Source: Clostridiaceae bacterium
GTDB lineage: Bacteria > Bacillota > Clostridia > Oscillospirales > Acutalibacteraceae
DNA: 48,107 nt
Direction: 5' to 3'
Assembly (NCBI GenBank): GCA_016280595.1
Contig: JAEEHB010000036.1
Location: 1-48,107, forward strand
Of the stretch, positions 17,218 through 25,808 are shown piece after piece. The notes under the pieces were generated by a model that was not told where the DNA came from, made no database searches, and was given only the letters and a program-made list of their open reading frames with translations. Within the stretch, counting starts at the first letter, position 1, and every line of letters begins with the position of its first letter. Position numbers and translations under genes: made by a program.

Positions 17218-18568
17218 AACTGCCGTCTCCTTTTTCAATGCTTATCTCAAATATGTTACGCGTGCCGCCGTCAACCTTTACCCTCTCGTCAACACAGCAG
17301 AAGCAGGCGGCGATAATGCCGCTGTTATCGCAGAATACGGGAGCGGTCTCTCTGTATTCGGGCGGTATGCCTTTTTCGTTTTGCAGTTTACGCAGGGATT
17401 TGCTCACGCCCCTGCCCGCGGGGCTTATTCTGTCGCCCTCAAGGCGGGTGCGCAGCCTTATGCTGCCGTTTATCTTATCGCGGTCCATAAAGAGGCTGCC
17501 GCTGTCTTTTTTGAGTTTATATTCTTCGGGCGAAATAACGGCGGTTTTCACCGTAAAAACACCGAAGATCATTTCCGGACTGTCGAGTACGGCTTCAGCG
17601 GGCGCGCAGTCAACACTTTCCGGCTTTTCAATTATGCCCGCTCTTGTCCTCAAAAAAAGACCTTTACCGAGCTGAATCAGCCTGCCTTTGCCGTGGCACT
17701 CATATTCATAAAGGGCTTTAAGCGTATCTTCCAGAACCGGGGTGTCGGGGCTTTCGCCTGTTTCGGCAATGATTATCATGTAAACAGCCCTTCTGAGCAC
17801 GGGGAACGCAAGAGTGAGAAGAGGTGAAATGCGGTAACCGTTTTCTGTCTTCGCCGCCTTAACGGCATCTTCCGCGAGATACGAAAGGTATTCCTCATCG
17901 TCATTGATTGCGTCGAGGCATCTGAAAGCGCACTCCTCAAAAGCGGGATTAATCTCTTTGAGTTCGGTAATAACCCTGTGTCTTATCCTGTTTCTTGAGT
18001 ATTTTATATCGTCGTTGGTTTCATCTGTTATATAATCTATGCCGTTTGCTTTGCAGTAATCAACAATTTCGTCCTTTGTGCAGTCGATAAGCGGGCGGAT
18101 TATATTGTCCCTTACGGGCGGTATGGAGCAGAGGCCTTTGAGAGAAGAGCCTCTGGCGAAATTGAAAAGCAGGGTTTCAATGCGATCGCTCAGGTTGTGA
18201 GCCGTGGCGATAAAAGTGCTTTCGCCGAAAGAAGCGAAGAAATCATAACGGACTTTTCTGCCCGCCTCTTCGAGTGACATTCCCGTTTCCTTTGCGTATG
18301 CGGGCACATCCGCTCTGAGCACATGGCACTTTATGCCGAGCTTTTCGCATTCGTTCACGGCAAAGTTCATATCGCGCTCTGCGCCCTCGCCCCTGATGCC
18401 GTGATTCACATGAGCCGCCTCAAGAGTCAAATCATATTCATCACGGAGTTTATACAGTATGTGAAGCAGGCACATAGAGTCACTGCCGCCCGAGAGAGCA
18501 ACAACAACCCTGCGGCGTGCAACCGGCATACCGTATTTTTCAATTGCGTCGGTTACTTTATCAATCAT
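17210..18568 (-). CDS. tilS: tRNA(Ile)-lysidine synthetase
   Basis: This 452-residue enzyme adds lysine to C34 of the CAU-anticodon tRNA-Ile, allowing AUA reading. The PP-loop ALSGGSDSMCLL sits at about residues 24-35, and the catalytic neighbourhood includes HVNHGIRG and ATAHNLSDRIETLLFN. The C-terminal substrate-recognition domain is present. The length is normal. The ATG overlaps the dnaB stop by 8 bp, and the 3' end carries the Shine-Dalgarno of hpt. Confidence 0.93.
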   Translation of the reverse strand: MIDKVTDAIEKYGMPVARRRVVVALSGGSDSMCLLHILYKLRDEYDLTLEAAHVNHGIRGEGAERDMNFAVNECEKLGIKCHVLRADVPAYAKETGMSLEEAGRKVRYDFFASFGESTFIATAHNLSDRIETLLFNFARGSSLKGLCSIPPVRDNIIRPLIDCTKDEIVDYCKANGIDYITDETNDDIKYSRNRIRHRVITELKEINPAFEECAFRCLDAINDDEEYLSYLAEDAVKAAKTENGYRISPLLTLAFPVLRRAVYMIIIAETGESPDTPVLEDTLKALYEYECHGKGRLIQLGKGLFLRTRAGIIEKPESVDCAPAEAVLDSPEMIFGVFTVKTAVISPEEYKLKKDSGSLFMDRDKINGSIRLRTRLEGDRISPAGRGVSKSLRKLQNEKGIPPEYRETAPVFCDNSGIIAACFCCVDERVKVDGGTRNIFEISIEKGDGSFV

Positions 18569-19940
18569 TGTGTATCTTTTCTATCGGCAGGAAGAGAGTG
18601 TGCTCGCCGTCCCACGCGAAATCAACAGTGCCGAGTTCGCCGTGCCTGTTTTTGGAAACAATAACGGAAATCTTGTTGACTTCGGGCTGGGAGGAATAAT
18701 CTTCGCCTTCCTCTTTTTCGCCGTTGTAATAATCTTCACGGTAGAGCATCATAACGATGTCGGCATCCTGCTCGATTGAGCCGGATTCTCTAAGGTCCGC
18801 AAGCTGCGGTCTGTGTGATTTGCCTCTTGTTTCGGTGCCTCTTGAAAGCTGTGCGCAGCAGATAACGGGGATGTTAAGGTCCTTTGCCATCATCTTGAGG
18901 TTTCTGGTGATTTCGCTGACTTCATTTACTCTGTTTTCCGCTTTGGTGCTCGGGCGCACAAGTCCGAGATAGTCAACTATAACACAGTCAACGCCGGAAA
19001 GTCTTCTTGTTTTTGCCTTCATTTCGGGCACGGTGATTGCGGAAGTATCGTCAAAATACAGAGGGCAGTCACCGAGCACATTTGCCGCCGTGCCGAGCCT
19101 CACCCACTCATCCTGGTCAATCTGGCCGGACCTCATTTTCTTTGAGGAAACTCTCGCTTCGGTGCCGAGCACTCTCATGGCAAGCTGTTCTTTGGTCATT
19201 TCGAGTGAAAACATAAGAGTTTTCTTTTTCGCCTTTACGGCAACATTTCTCGCAAGGTTGAGCGCGAAACTTGTTTTACCCATACCGGGTCTCGCACCGA
19301 TAATGATAAGGTCGGAGCGGTTGAGACCGGTGAGTATATTGTCAAGTTCATCAAAGCCGGTGGTATAGCCCTTGTACTGCTCCTTATCTTCGCCCGTGAG
19401 TTTTTTGAGCGTGTCAAAAACCTCGTTCATCAGGATATCCTTGAGCTGTGAAGGAGCGTCCGTGGTTTTGCCCTGACGGATGTTGTAAATCTTCTGCTCC
19501 GCGTTATCAAGCAGGGCATCGGCTGTATCTTCCTGAGCGGCGGCGCCCTGAATTGTCTCGCTCGAAATCGTAATAAGAGAACGCAGATAGAACTTCTCAC
19601 GTACTATCTTAGCGTATCTCTCAACATTTTCGGTCGATGGGACGGAATCTGCTATCTCCATCAGATACTTTTTTCCGCCTGCGCTGTCAAAAGTGCCGTT
19701 GTCAACAAGTTTGTTAAGTATAACAAGCGGGTCGATTTTACTGCCCGCGTTGTCTACGGCAAGCATCTGAGTGAAAATCTCACGGTGCTGCGGATGGAAA
19801 AACGATTCCGGCTTTAAGTAAACCGCGACCTGAGGAAGGCAAGCCGGGTCAACGAGAATGCTGCCCAGCACCGCCTGCTCCGCCTCAAGGCTCCACGGCA
19901 TATCAATATTGTCAAATGAAATGATACGGGATTCGTCCAT
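18561..19940 (-). CDS. dnaB: replicative DNA helicase
   Basis: This 459-residue hexameric helicase unwinds DNA at the replication fork. The N-terminal primase-interaction domain begins with PWSLEAEQAVLGSILVD. The RecA-like core has Walker A GARPGMGKTSFA (about residues 215-226), Walker B VDCVIVDYLGL and the arginine-containing region QLADLRESGSIEQDAD. The C-terminus has the usual VSKNRHGELG block. No intein is present. It follows rplI directly, as in Bacillus (rplI-dnaC), where it is called dnaC. Confidence 0.96.
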   Translation of the reverse strand: MDESRIISFDNIDMPWSLEAEQAVLGSILVDPACLPQVAVYLKPESFFHPQHREIFTQMLAVDNAGSKIDPLVILNKLVDNGTFDSAGGKKYLMEIADSVPSTENVERYAKIVREKFYLRSLITISSETIQGAAAQEDTADALLDNAEQKIYNIRQGKTTDAPSQLKDILMNEVFDTLKKLTGEDKEQYKGYTTGFDELDNILTGLNRSDLIIIGARPGMGKTSFALNLARNVAVKAKKKTLMFSLEMTKEQLAMRVLGTEARVSSKKMRSGQIDQDEWVRLGTAANVLGDCPLYFDDTSAITVPEMKAKTRRLSGVDCVIVDYLGLVRPSTKAENRVNEVSEITRNLKMMAKDLNIPVICCAQLSRGTETRGKSHRPQLADLRESGSIEQDADIVMMLYREDYYNGEKEEGEDYSSQPEVNKISVIVSKNRHGELGTVDFAWDGEHTLFLPIEKIHND

Positions 19941-19942
19941 TA

Positions 19943-20383
19943 TTATTCTCCCACAAGTACATAAATAGAGGCTGAAATGCCTTTGTAGAGTTTAACCTCT
20001 GCAGGGTAAGTGCCGTAGGATTTGATTTCCTCCATCTGCACTTTCTTTTTATCGATATCAAAACCGTACTCTTTGCCGACTGCTTCGGCAACATCCTTTG
20101 CGGTTACGGAGCCGAAAAGTTTGCCGTTTGCTCCGCCCTTTGCGCTGATTTTGATTGTTTTGCCTTCGAGTTTCGCGGCCTCTTCCTTTGCCTGCGCGAT
20201 TTCGGTTTCAATCCTGTGCTTTTCGGCGGACTCTCTGTTTTTGAGTTCGCTCATAGCCTGGGAATTTGCCTCCATTGCGAGTTTACGCGGAAAGAGGAAA
20301 TTCCTTGAATAACCGTCGGACGCGTTTACAAGTTCGCCTTTTTTGCCGAGACCTTTTACATCCTGTAACAGTACAACTTTCAT
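19943..20383 (-). CDS. rplI: large ribosomal subunit protein bL9
   Basis: This 146-residue protein is a two-domain ribosomal protein with a long connecting helix. The N-terminal domain has [13 protein letters not shown] and the RNA-binding [14 protein letters not shown]; the C-terminal domain has [14 protein letters not shown]. The start is the ATG at 20383, 9 nt after GGAGG, giving the standard MKV N-terminus. A GTG two codons earlier lies too close to the Shine-Dalgarno. It sits between gdpP and dnaB, a conserved order. Confidence 0.96.
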   Translation of the reverse strand: MKVVLLQDVKGLGKKGELVNASDGYSRNFLFPRKLAMEANSQAMSELKNRESAEKHRIETEIAQAKEEAAKLEGKTIKISAKGGANGKLFGSVTAKDVAEAVGKEYGFDIDKKKVQMEEIKSYGTYPAEVKLYKGISASIYVLVGE

Positions 20384-20399
20384 TTTCACTTACCTCCAC

Positions 20400-22349
20400 T
20401 TATTCAATCATATTGTCGAGAGTTTCAATCAGTTTTTCTTTTGCTTCCTGCGGTGAAAGTTCCATTCGCGCGGCAGCCATAGTCCTGTGGCCTCCGCCGC
20501 CGAGCGCCTCCATAATGAGCTGCACGTTGATTTCGCCGAGGCTCCTTGCGGAAACGGAAACACCGCCGTCTGTTTCGTAAATAACAAATGACGCTTTCAC
20601 GCCCGAGATGCCGAGAAGTTCATCGGCGGATTTTGAAGCGATAAGCCGCGCTTCGGATATCTGACCGGGCACCTGCGCAATCGCGCACTCCCCGACGAAT
20701 ACCGCCGAATCAACCACAGCATTTTTATATTTCACTTCCTCAAAGGAGGAATTGAAGAGTTTTTTGGTTTCAACAAGATTTGCTCCTCGCTCTTTGAGGT
20801 ACGCCGCCGCGCCGAAGGTACGCGCACCCGAGCGGATAACGAAGTTTTTGGTGTCGAGCATAATTCCCGAGAGAAGCGCCTGAGCCGTTTCGGCACTTAC
20901 CTGGGTATCGTCGAGCACATAGGAGATGTACTCGGTTATCATTTCACAGCAGGATGATGCCGTGGGCGAATGATATAGTTTCACCTCGGAGTCGTAACTG
21001 CCTGCGGCAAGGCGGTGATGGTCTATTATGATTCTGTCTGCGCATTTCTCAAACAGCTCGGGATATTCGCTCATCGCGGCAACGTGAGTGTCAACGAGCA
21101 CCATAAGAGTTTTTCTGCCGATTAGTTTCGCCGCTTTTTCAGCCCCGATAAACATATCCGGGAAGCTGCCTTTTTCAAGCGTTTCGACAAGCGAAAGCGC
21201 GAGGGTTGTGTCTCTGTTGATAACCACATAGGCGGGCACACCCAGCGCACGCGCCGCCGCCGCTATTCCTACTGCTCCGCCTACGGAATCGAAATCGGAA
21301 AACGCGTGCCCCATAGCGAGCACGGCACTGCTGCTCTTTATTTCTGCGGCGAGGTTGCCCGCAAGCACCCTCGTCTGAGTTTTGGAATATTTTTCAGCCG
21401 ACGCGGATACTCCTCCGAAGAAGGTATATGAGCCGTCGGGAGCGAGAAGCGCCGCCTGGTCTCCGCCTCTGCCGATTGCCATATCGAAGGCTTTGCGCGC
21501 CGCCTTCTCGGCTTCTTTAACAGTGCTTCCGGGCGCGATGCCGATTGAGAGCGTAACTCCGGCATTCTTTTCTTTATAGGTGAAGTTTCTGACCTGCTCG
21601 ATGATTGAAAACTTGTCTTCAATCATTTTGTCGATGTTTTCCTTTTCGGTGATAACGGAATATCTGTCATCGCTTATGCGTCTGACGCCCGAGCCGAATT
21701 TTTCGCTCCACTCTTCTATAAGTTCCTCCACCCTTGAAATGATGGCGGATTTTTCGCTGTCTTTTATATCGGAGCGGGAATTATCGATATTATCAACATC
21801 AATGATAATTGAATAAGGCCTTGTTCTTAAAAACTCTGCTTCAGTCTTTTTGAGAGAGGTGTTGTCAATCAGTTCAAATACCGTGTAGTTTTTGCCGTCT
21901 CTGTGGAAAGGAACGGTGAACACGGTGAAATATTTATCGCCCACCGGAACACAGATGTCTTCGCTCTCGGGGTCAATATTGCCGAGGAAGTTCTTTGCCG
22001 AATAATACTGATTGAAATCATCACCAGCGACTTCGTCAAGAAACGGTTTGTTGCACCATGTGACGAGCAGTTCATCGTCCGCCACACACACGGGATAGGT
22101 AAGGCTGCCGAGAATTTTTGTGTCGGTATGATCCGCTTTCTTTGCCGCCGCGGTGAGCATCCTGCGGTATCTTCTGCCGGCAACAGCGGCTCTTGCGAGG
22201 AAAAGAACAAGCACCGCAAACACAGCCGCGCACTCATAGAGCGCGAGGTTATAATTGCCTGTGAGGGCTGTATAAGCGGCAAAGCCGAGCGCCGCTACAA
22301 CAGAAACGGCAAGCACAAAGCCGTCATACCGGTAGCCTTTGATTCTCAT
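20400..22349 (-). CDS. gdpP: GdpP-type cyclic-di-AMP phosphodiesterase
   Basis: This 649-residue membrane protein has two N-terminal helices (about residues 10-55), a PAS-like domain, a degenerate GGDEF domain (GRGGDQAALL) and a C-terminal DHH/DHHA1 phosphodiesterase. Catalytic motifs are GHAFSDFDSVG (about residue 345), VLVDTH, IIIDHHRLA and the DHHA1 GGGGHRTMAAAR. It hydrolyses c-di-AMP to pApA, linking cell-wall and potassium homeostasis. The variant SDFD replaces the more usual PDxD, but the metal-binding His and Asp residues are kept. It starts immediately after the RNase J stop. Confidence 0.92.
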   Translation of the reverse strand: MRIKGYRYDGFVLAVSVVAALGFAAYTALTGNYNLALYECAAVFAVLVLFLARAAVAGRRYRRMLTAAAKKADHTDTKILGSLTYPVCVADDELLVTWCNKPFLDEVAGDDFNQYYSAKNFLGNIDPESEDICVPVGDKYFTVFTVPFHRDGKNYTVFELIDNTSLKKTEAEFLRTRPYSIIIDVDNIDNSRSDIKDSEKSAIISRVEELIEEWSEKFGSGVRRISDDRYSVITEKENIDKMIEDKFSIIEQVRNFTYKEKNAGVTLSIGIAPGSTVKEAEKAARKAFDMAIGRGGDQAALLAPDGSYTFFGGVSASAEKYSKTQTRVLAGNLAAEIKSSSAVLAMGHAFSDFDSVGGAVGIAAAARALGVPAYVVINRDTTLALSLVETLEKGSFPDMFIGAEKAAKLIGRKTLMVLVDTHVAAMSEYPELFEKCADRIIIDHHRLAAGSYDSEVKLYHSPTASSCCEMITEYISYVLDDTQVSAETAQALLSGIMLDTKNFVIRSGARTFGAAAYLKERGANLVETKKLFNSSFEEVKYKNAVVDSAVFVGECAIAQVPGQISEARLIASKSADELLGISGVKASFVIYETDGGVSVSARSLGEINVQLIMEALGGGGHRTMAAARMELSPQEAKEKLIETLDNMIE

Positions 22350-24275
22350 TTATACCTCCATTATCACGGGTAAAACCATCGGATCGCGTCTTGTTTTTTC
22401 ACGGACATATTTTGAAACCGAGTCTCTTACTTTGCCTTTTATGGCGTTGATATCGGTTATATTTGAATAATAGCAGTTTTCAAGGGTCTTTTCTGCCGCA
22501 TTGCGTGCGCCTTCGATTATTTCTTCGGATTCTTTCACATAAACGAAGCCTCTCGAAAGCACTTCGGGACCCGCTATGAGCTGACCTGTTTCGTAATCTA
22601 CGGAAGCGGTCACAACGATGATACCGTCCTCGCCGAGTTTCTTTCTGTCTCTGAGCACTACCGAGCCTACATCGCCTACGCCCTTGCCGTCAACAAACAC
22701 TTTTCCTGCTGTGACGCCCTCGCCTTTGGTGATTGCCTTGGAGGTAATCTCGGCGGTCATACCGTTGTCGGCGATAAAGATATTCTTTTTGGGAATACCT
22801 ATGCTCTGCGCAAGTTCGGCGTGCTTCTGAAGGTGCTTCTGCTCGCCGTGTACCGGGATGAAGAACTTGGGCTTTACAACGCTCATCATAAGTTTGAGTT
22901 CTTCGCGGCAGGCGTGGCCGGACACGTGCACGTCATACATCTTTTCGTAGATGACCTTTGCGCCGAGTTTCATAAGTTCGTTGACAACATTGCCTACTGT
23001 CTTTTCGTTGCCGGGGATGGGGGTGGCGGATATGATTACGAAATCGTTGGGTTTAATTTCAACTTTTCTGTGATCGGAAAAAGCCATACGGGTGAGCGCG
23101 GACATCGGCTCGCCCTGACTGCCCGTGGTGATGATGACAAGTTTGTCATCCGGGTAAGAGCCGAGTTCATCGGGGCTGATAAGCAGTTTCGAGGGCACAT
23201 CGAGATAGCCGAGCTCCTCTGAAATGCTGACAACATTTTCGAGTGACCTGCCGACCATACACACTTTTCTGCCGGCGGCGTGAGCCACATTGATAATCTG
23301 CTGCACCCTGTGAATATTCGAGGCGAAAGTAGCGATTATGATTCTGCTCTTTTTTGCCTGCCTGAAAAGTATGTCGAGGCTCTCGCCCACCTTACGCTCG
23401 CTCTCGGTGAAGCCGGGGCGCTCCGCATTGGTGGAATCGGAAAGAAGGGCAAGCACGCCTTCGCTGCCGAGCGAGGCAAACCTCGCTATATCAATAACAT
23501 CGCCGTCAATGGGAGTAGTGTCAATCTTGAAGTCGCCCGTCTGCACTATTACGCCCGCGTCTGTTTTAATCGCAAGAGCGATGGAATCAGGTATAGAGTG
23601 GTTTACATGAATCATCTCAATGCTGAATTTGCCGAGAGTGACCGTGTCACCCGGAGAAACCACATTGAGCGTGCAGGCGGAGAGCAGACCGTGCTCCCTG
23701 AGTTTGCCCTCTATGAGGCCTATTGTGAGTTTGGTGCCGTAAACCGGAATGTTGACGGACTTGAGCAGATAGGCAAGACCGCCTATATGGTCCTCGTGAC
23801 CGTGGGTTATAACAATGCCCTTTATCTTATCCGCGTTTTTCTCAACATAGGTAAAATCGGGGATAACCATATCAATGCCGGGCATATCGACATCGGGGAA
23901 AGCAAGACCGCAGTCAACAATGAACATATCGTCTTCATACTCGTAAAGAGTCATATTCTTGCCGACTTCGTTAATGCCGCCCAGAAAGGAAATTCTCACG
24001 GGGCTTGTATTCTTTGACCTGCGTTTTTTCTCTGAGCCGTTGCGGGGCTTGGGCGCCTTTTTGGGTGTCTGCTTACCCGCCGTCTTTTTCTTTGAAGGAA
24101 GACCTTCGGTTACCGCGGAGGCGGCAGGAGCGGCCTTTGAAGCGGAATTCTTCTTTTTGGCGGCTCTGTCCTGATTGCGGGCCTTCTGGGATTTATCCGC
24201 TTTGGCTTTTGAGACTTTGGTTTTTTCTTTATTTTTATTTGAGGTTTTTGATTGATTATCGGTTTTCTTCTGCAT
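22350..24275 (-). CDS. rnj: ribonuclease J with long basic N-terminal extension
   Basis: This 641-residue metallo-beta-lactamase/beta-CASP nuclease has 5'-3' exo- and endonuclease activity in mRNA decay and rRNA processing. The catalytic core starts near residue 92 (VRISFLGGINEVGKNM), with THGHEDHIGG as the metal site, QTGDFKID, and the beta-CASP region including SDSTNAERPG and HVSGHACREEL. The first 90 residues are a Lys/Ala/Ser-rich, probably disordered extension absent from the compact RNase J of Bacillus; it may bind RNA or the membrane. It is the first gene of the large minus-strand operon. Confidence 0.93.
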   Translation of the reverse strand: MQKKTDNQSKTSNKNKEKTKVSKAKADKSQKARNQDRAAKKKNSASKAAPAASAVTEGLPSKKKTAGKQTPKKAPKPRNGSEKKRRSKNTSPVRISFLGGINEVGKNMTLYEYEDDMFIVDCGLAFPDVDMPGIDMVIPDFTYVEKNADKIKGIVITHGHEDHIGGLAYLLKSVNIPVYGTKLTIGLIEGKLREHGLLSACTLNVVSPGDTVTLGKFSIEMIHVNHSIPDSIALAIKTDAGVIVQTGDFKIDTTPIDGDVIDIARFASLGSEGVLALLSDSTNAERPGFTESERKVGESLDILFRQAKKSRIIIATFASNIHRVQQIINVAHAAGRKVCMVGRSLENVVSISEELGYLDVPSKLLISPDELGSYPDDKLVIITTGSQGEPMSALTRMAFSDHRKVEIKPNDFVIISATPIPGNEKTVGNVVNELMKLGAKVIYEKMYDVHVSGHACREELKLMMSVVKPKFFIPVHGEQKHLQKHAELAQSIGIPKKNIFIADNGMTAEITSKAITKGEGVTAGKVFVDGKGVGDVGSVVLRDRKKLGEDGIIVVTASVDYETGQLIAGPEVLSRGFVYVKESEEIIEGARNAAEKTLENCYYSNITDINAIKGKVRDSVSKYVREKTRRDPMVLPVIMEV

Positions 24276-24342
24276 ATAATCTCCTGTTTTGTAATGTAAT
24301 CTTAAAAATTTGAGCGTCGTCCATATAAAAATAACCCATAGT

Positions 24343-24371
24343 ATTTTATATTTTATTTATATATTTGTCAA
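24343..24371 (-). promoter_or_regulatory. strong sigma-A promoter for the RNase J-to-FtsH block
   Basis: On the minus strand a consensus TTGACA (24371-24366), a 17-nt AT-only spacer and TAAAAT (24348-24343) lie about 65 nt before the RNase J start. Confidence 0.75.
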
Positions 24372-24388
24372 GTGTACAGAAAATATAA

Positions 24389-24412
24389 GGGGAGAGACAT
24401 AACGTCCCTCCC
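24389..24412 (-). terminator. probable terminator of the GH5 gene
   Basis: On the minus strand GGGAGGGAC and GTCTCTCCC form a near-perfect stem with loop GTTAT, about 16 nt past the GH5 stop, followed by CTTATATTTTC. Confidence 0.6.
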
Positions 24413-24427
24413 ATTTGAAAATGTAAT

Positions 24428-25696
24428 TTATAAAACCGGTTTTACGTCTTTGTCATAGTGGCCTGAATCGGTGTAGCCAATCTGCGTCTGCTGGCATTCG
24501 CCCCATTTGCGGGCGATTTCTTCAAAACTGTCGGTCTTGATTTTTGCTCTCTCAAAACCGTCTTTGCTGCCCATAATGCACCAGTCGCTGCTCCACATCA
24601 GATGGCCTGTCGCTTTATATGTCCAGAGCATCCACGAGTAGCCGTATTTATCCATCGCTTTGAAGCAGTTTGCCCAGGTTGCCGCCTTGTGCGGGAAAAA
24701 CTCGCCCATAAGCAGCGGGCAGTCGGGAAACCATACTCTCGTAATCCACACAAACAGATTGAAGATAAAATCGGAATTCTGATAAAAATGCACCTGATAG
24801 ACAACGTTGTCCCAGCCCTTGAGCTGTTTGTGAGGGGCGGCAAGGCAGGTCCAGATACATTCTATCGAGATGAGATGAGCGGAGTCAACCTCTCTCACGG
24901 CATCATAAAGGATTGAATATATGTATTCGTTATTCTGACGCCTTTTGATTTCGGTACAGTCAACATCGCACATCGGCTCATTGAGAAGGTCATACATTGC
25001 CACAGCGGGCGAATCCTTGAATTTAAGGGCGATTGCCTGCCAGAGTTCAATTGTCAGGCGCCTGTATTCCTCGCCCTGCTCCGTCTGCTCATACAGCCCG
25101 CAGGAAAGCCCTTTGCCCGCGTGAGGAGCATCGCTCTGATAGCCGGGTGCTCCGTGCATATCGAGGATAACATAAAGTCCTCTTTGCGAGCACTCGTTCA
25201 CCGCCCACTCAAGGCGTGAAAAATCCCACTCGCCGTTTTCGTCAAGTATCTTTGTGCCCTCGTCGTCGGAATAGAAATTTCTGAACCAGAAGGGTATTCT
25301 CACGCAGTTGAATCCCAGTGATTTTATATAATCGAAATCGTATTCGGTGATGAAATTATCATAGTAAGTGTTAAGAAGTTCATAGGCTTTTTCCGTGCCG
25401 AAACGCTCTGTCAGCGTTTTGAGCACCTCATAGTTATCCGACACTTCTTCATAGGGACAGAGCCAGTCCTCAAAAATCAGCCAGGCGCCGAGATTTACGC
25501 CTTTGAGAACAACCTCTTCTCCCCTTGCGTTGACTATTTTTTTGCCCTTCGCGCTGAGCATATCTTCGGCGGTAAAAGCGGCGCTTTCACCCGAAACGGA
25601 GGGCCCGTCTGTGTCTGCAACACACAGCGGAGCAAAGGCCGCGATAAGCGAAACGGAAAGGATAACGGAAAGGATTCTGACAAAAGTTTTTTTCAT
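24428..25696 (-). CDS. secreted glycoside hydrolase family 5 enzyme
   Basis: This 422-residue exported enzyme has a signal peptide (about residues 1-27, ending near LCVADT). The GH5 TIM-barrel entry is KGVNLGAWLIFEDWL, the acid/base glutamate lies in YDLLNEPMCD, and the predicted nucleophile lies in LLMGEFF. The GVNLGAWL opening resembles beta-glucan-acting GH5 groups such as exo-1,3-glucanases and endoglucanases; the exact substrate is not decidable here. No binding module or dockerin is seen. I start at the ATG at 25696, after GAGGGTG; the longer reading runs into the divergent promoter region. Confidence 0.85.
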   Translation of the reverse strand: MKKTFVRILSVILSVSLIAAFAPLCVADTDGPSVSGESAAFTAEDMLSAKGKKIVNARGEEVVLKGVNLGAWLIFEDWLCPYEEVSDNYEVLKTLTERFGTEKAYELLNTYYDNFITEYDFDYIKSLGFNCVRIPFWFRNFYSDDEGTKILDENGEWDFSRLEWAVNECSQRGLYVILDMHGAPGYQSDAPHAGKGLSCGLYEQTEQGEEYRRLTIELWQAIALKFKDSPAVAMYDLLNEPMCDVDCTEIKRRQNNEYIYSILYDAVREVDSAHLISIECIWTCLAAPHKQLKGWDNVVYQVHFYQNSDFIFNLFVWITRVWFPDCPLLMGEFFPHKAATWANCFKAMDKYGYSWMLWTYKATGHLMWSSDWCIMGSKDGFERAKIKTDSFEEIARKWGECQQTQIGYTDSGHYDKDVKPVL

Positions 25697-25713
25697 TGTA
25701 ATCACCCTCTCAT

Positions 25714-25742
25714 ATTTTATCACCCGCACGCGCGCGTGTAAA
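25714..25742 (-). promoter_or_regulatory. promoter for the GH5 gene
   Basis: On the minus strand TTTACA (25742-25737), a 17-nt spacer and TAAAAT (25719-25714). The spacer and -35 contain the palindrome CACGCGCGCGTG (25727-25738), a candidate operator. Confidence 0.5.
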
Positions 25743-25749
25743 GAACATA

Positions 25750-25779
25750 TTGACGGAATTGTTTTGTGTATGATATTAT
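25750..25779 (+). promoter_or_regulatory. promoter for the repeat-rich surface protein
   Basis: TTGACG (25750-25755), an 18-nt spacer and TATTAT (25774-25779), divergent from the GH5 promoter and only a few bases from it. Confidence 0.45.
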
Positions 25780-25808
25780 TTATCCGTATAATTATCATTT
25801 CATGGGAG

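Noticed and set aside
23280-24017. Long plus-strand frame over RNase J
   Set aside because: Shadow of the RNase J gene, lacking any start signal.
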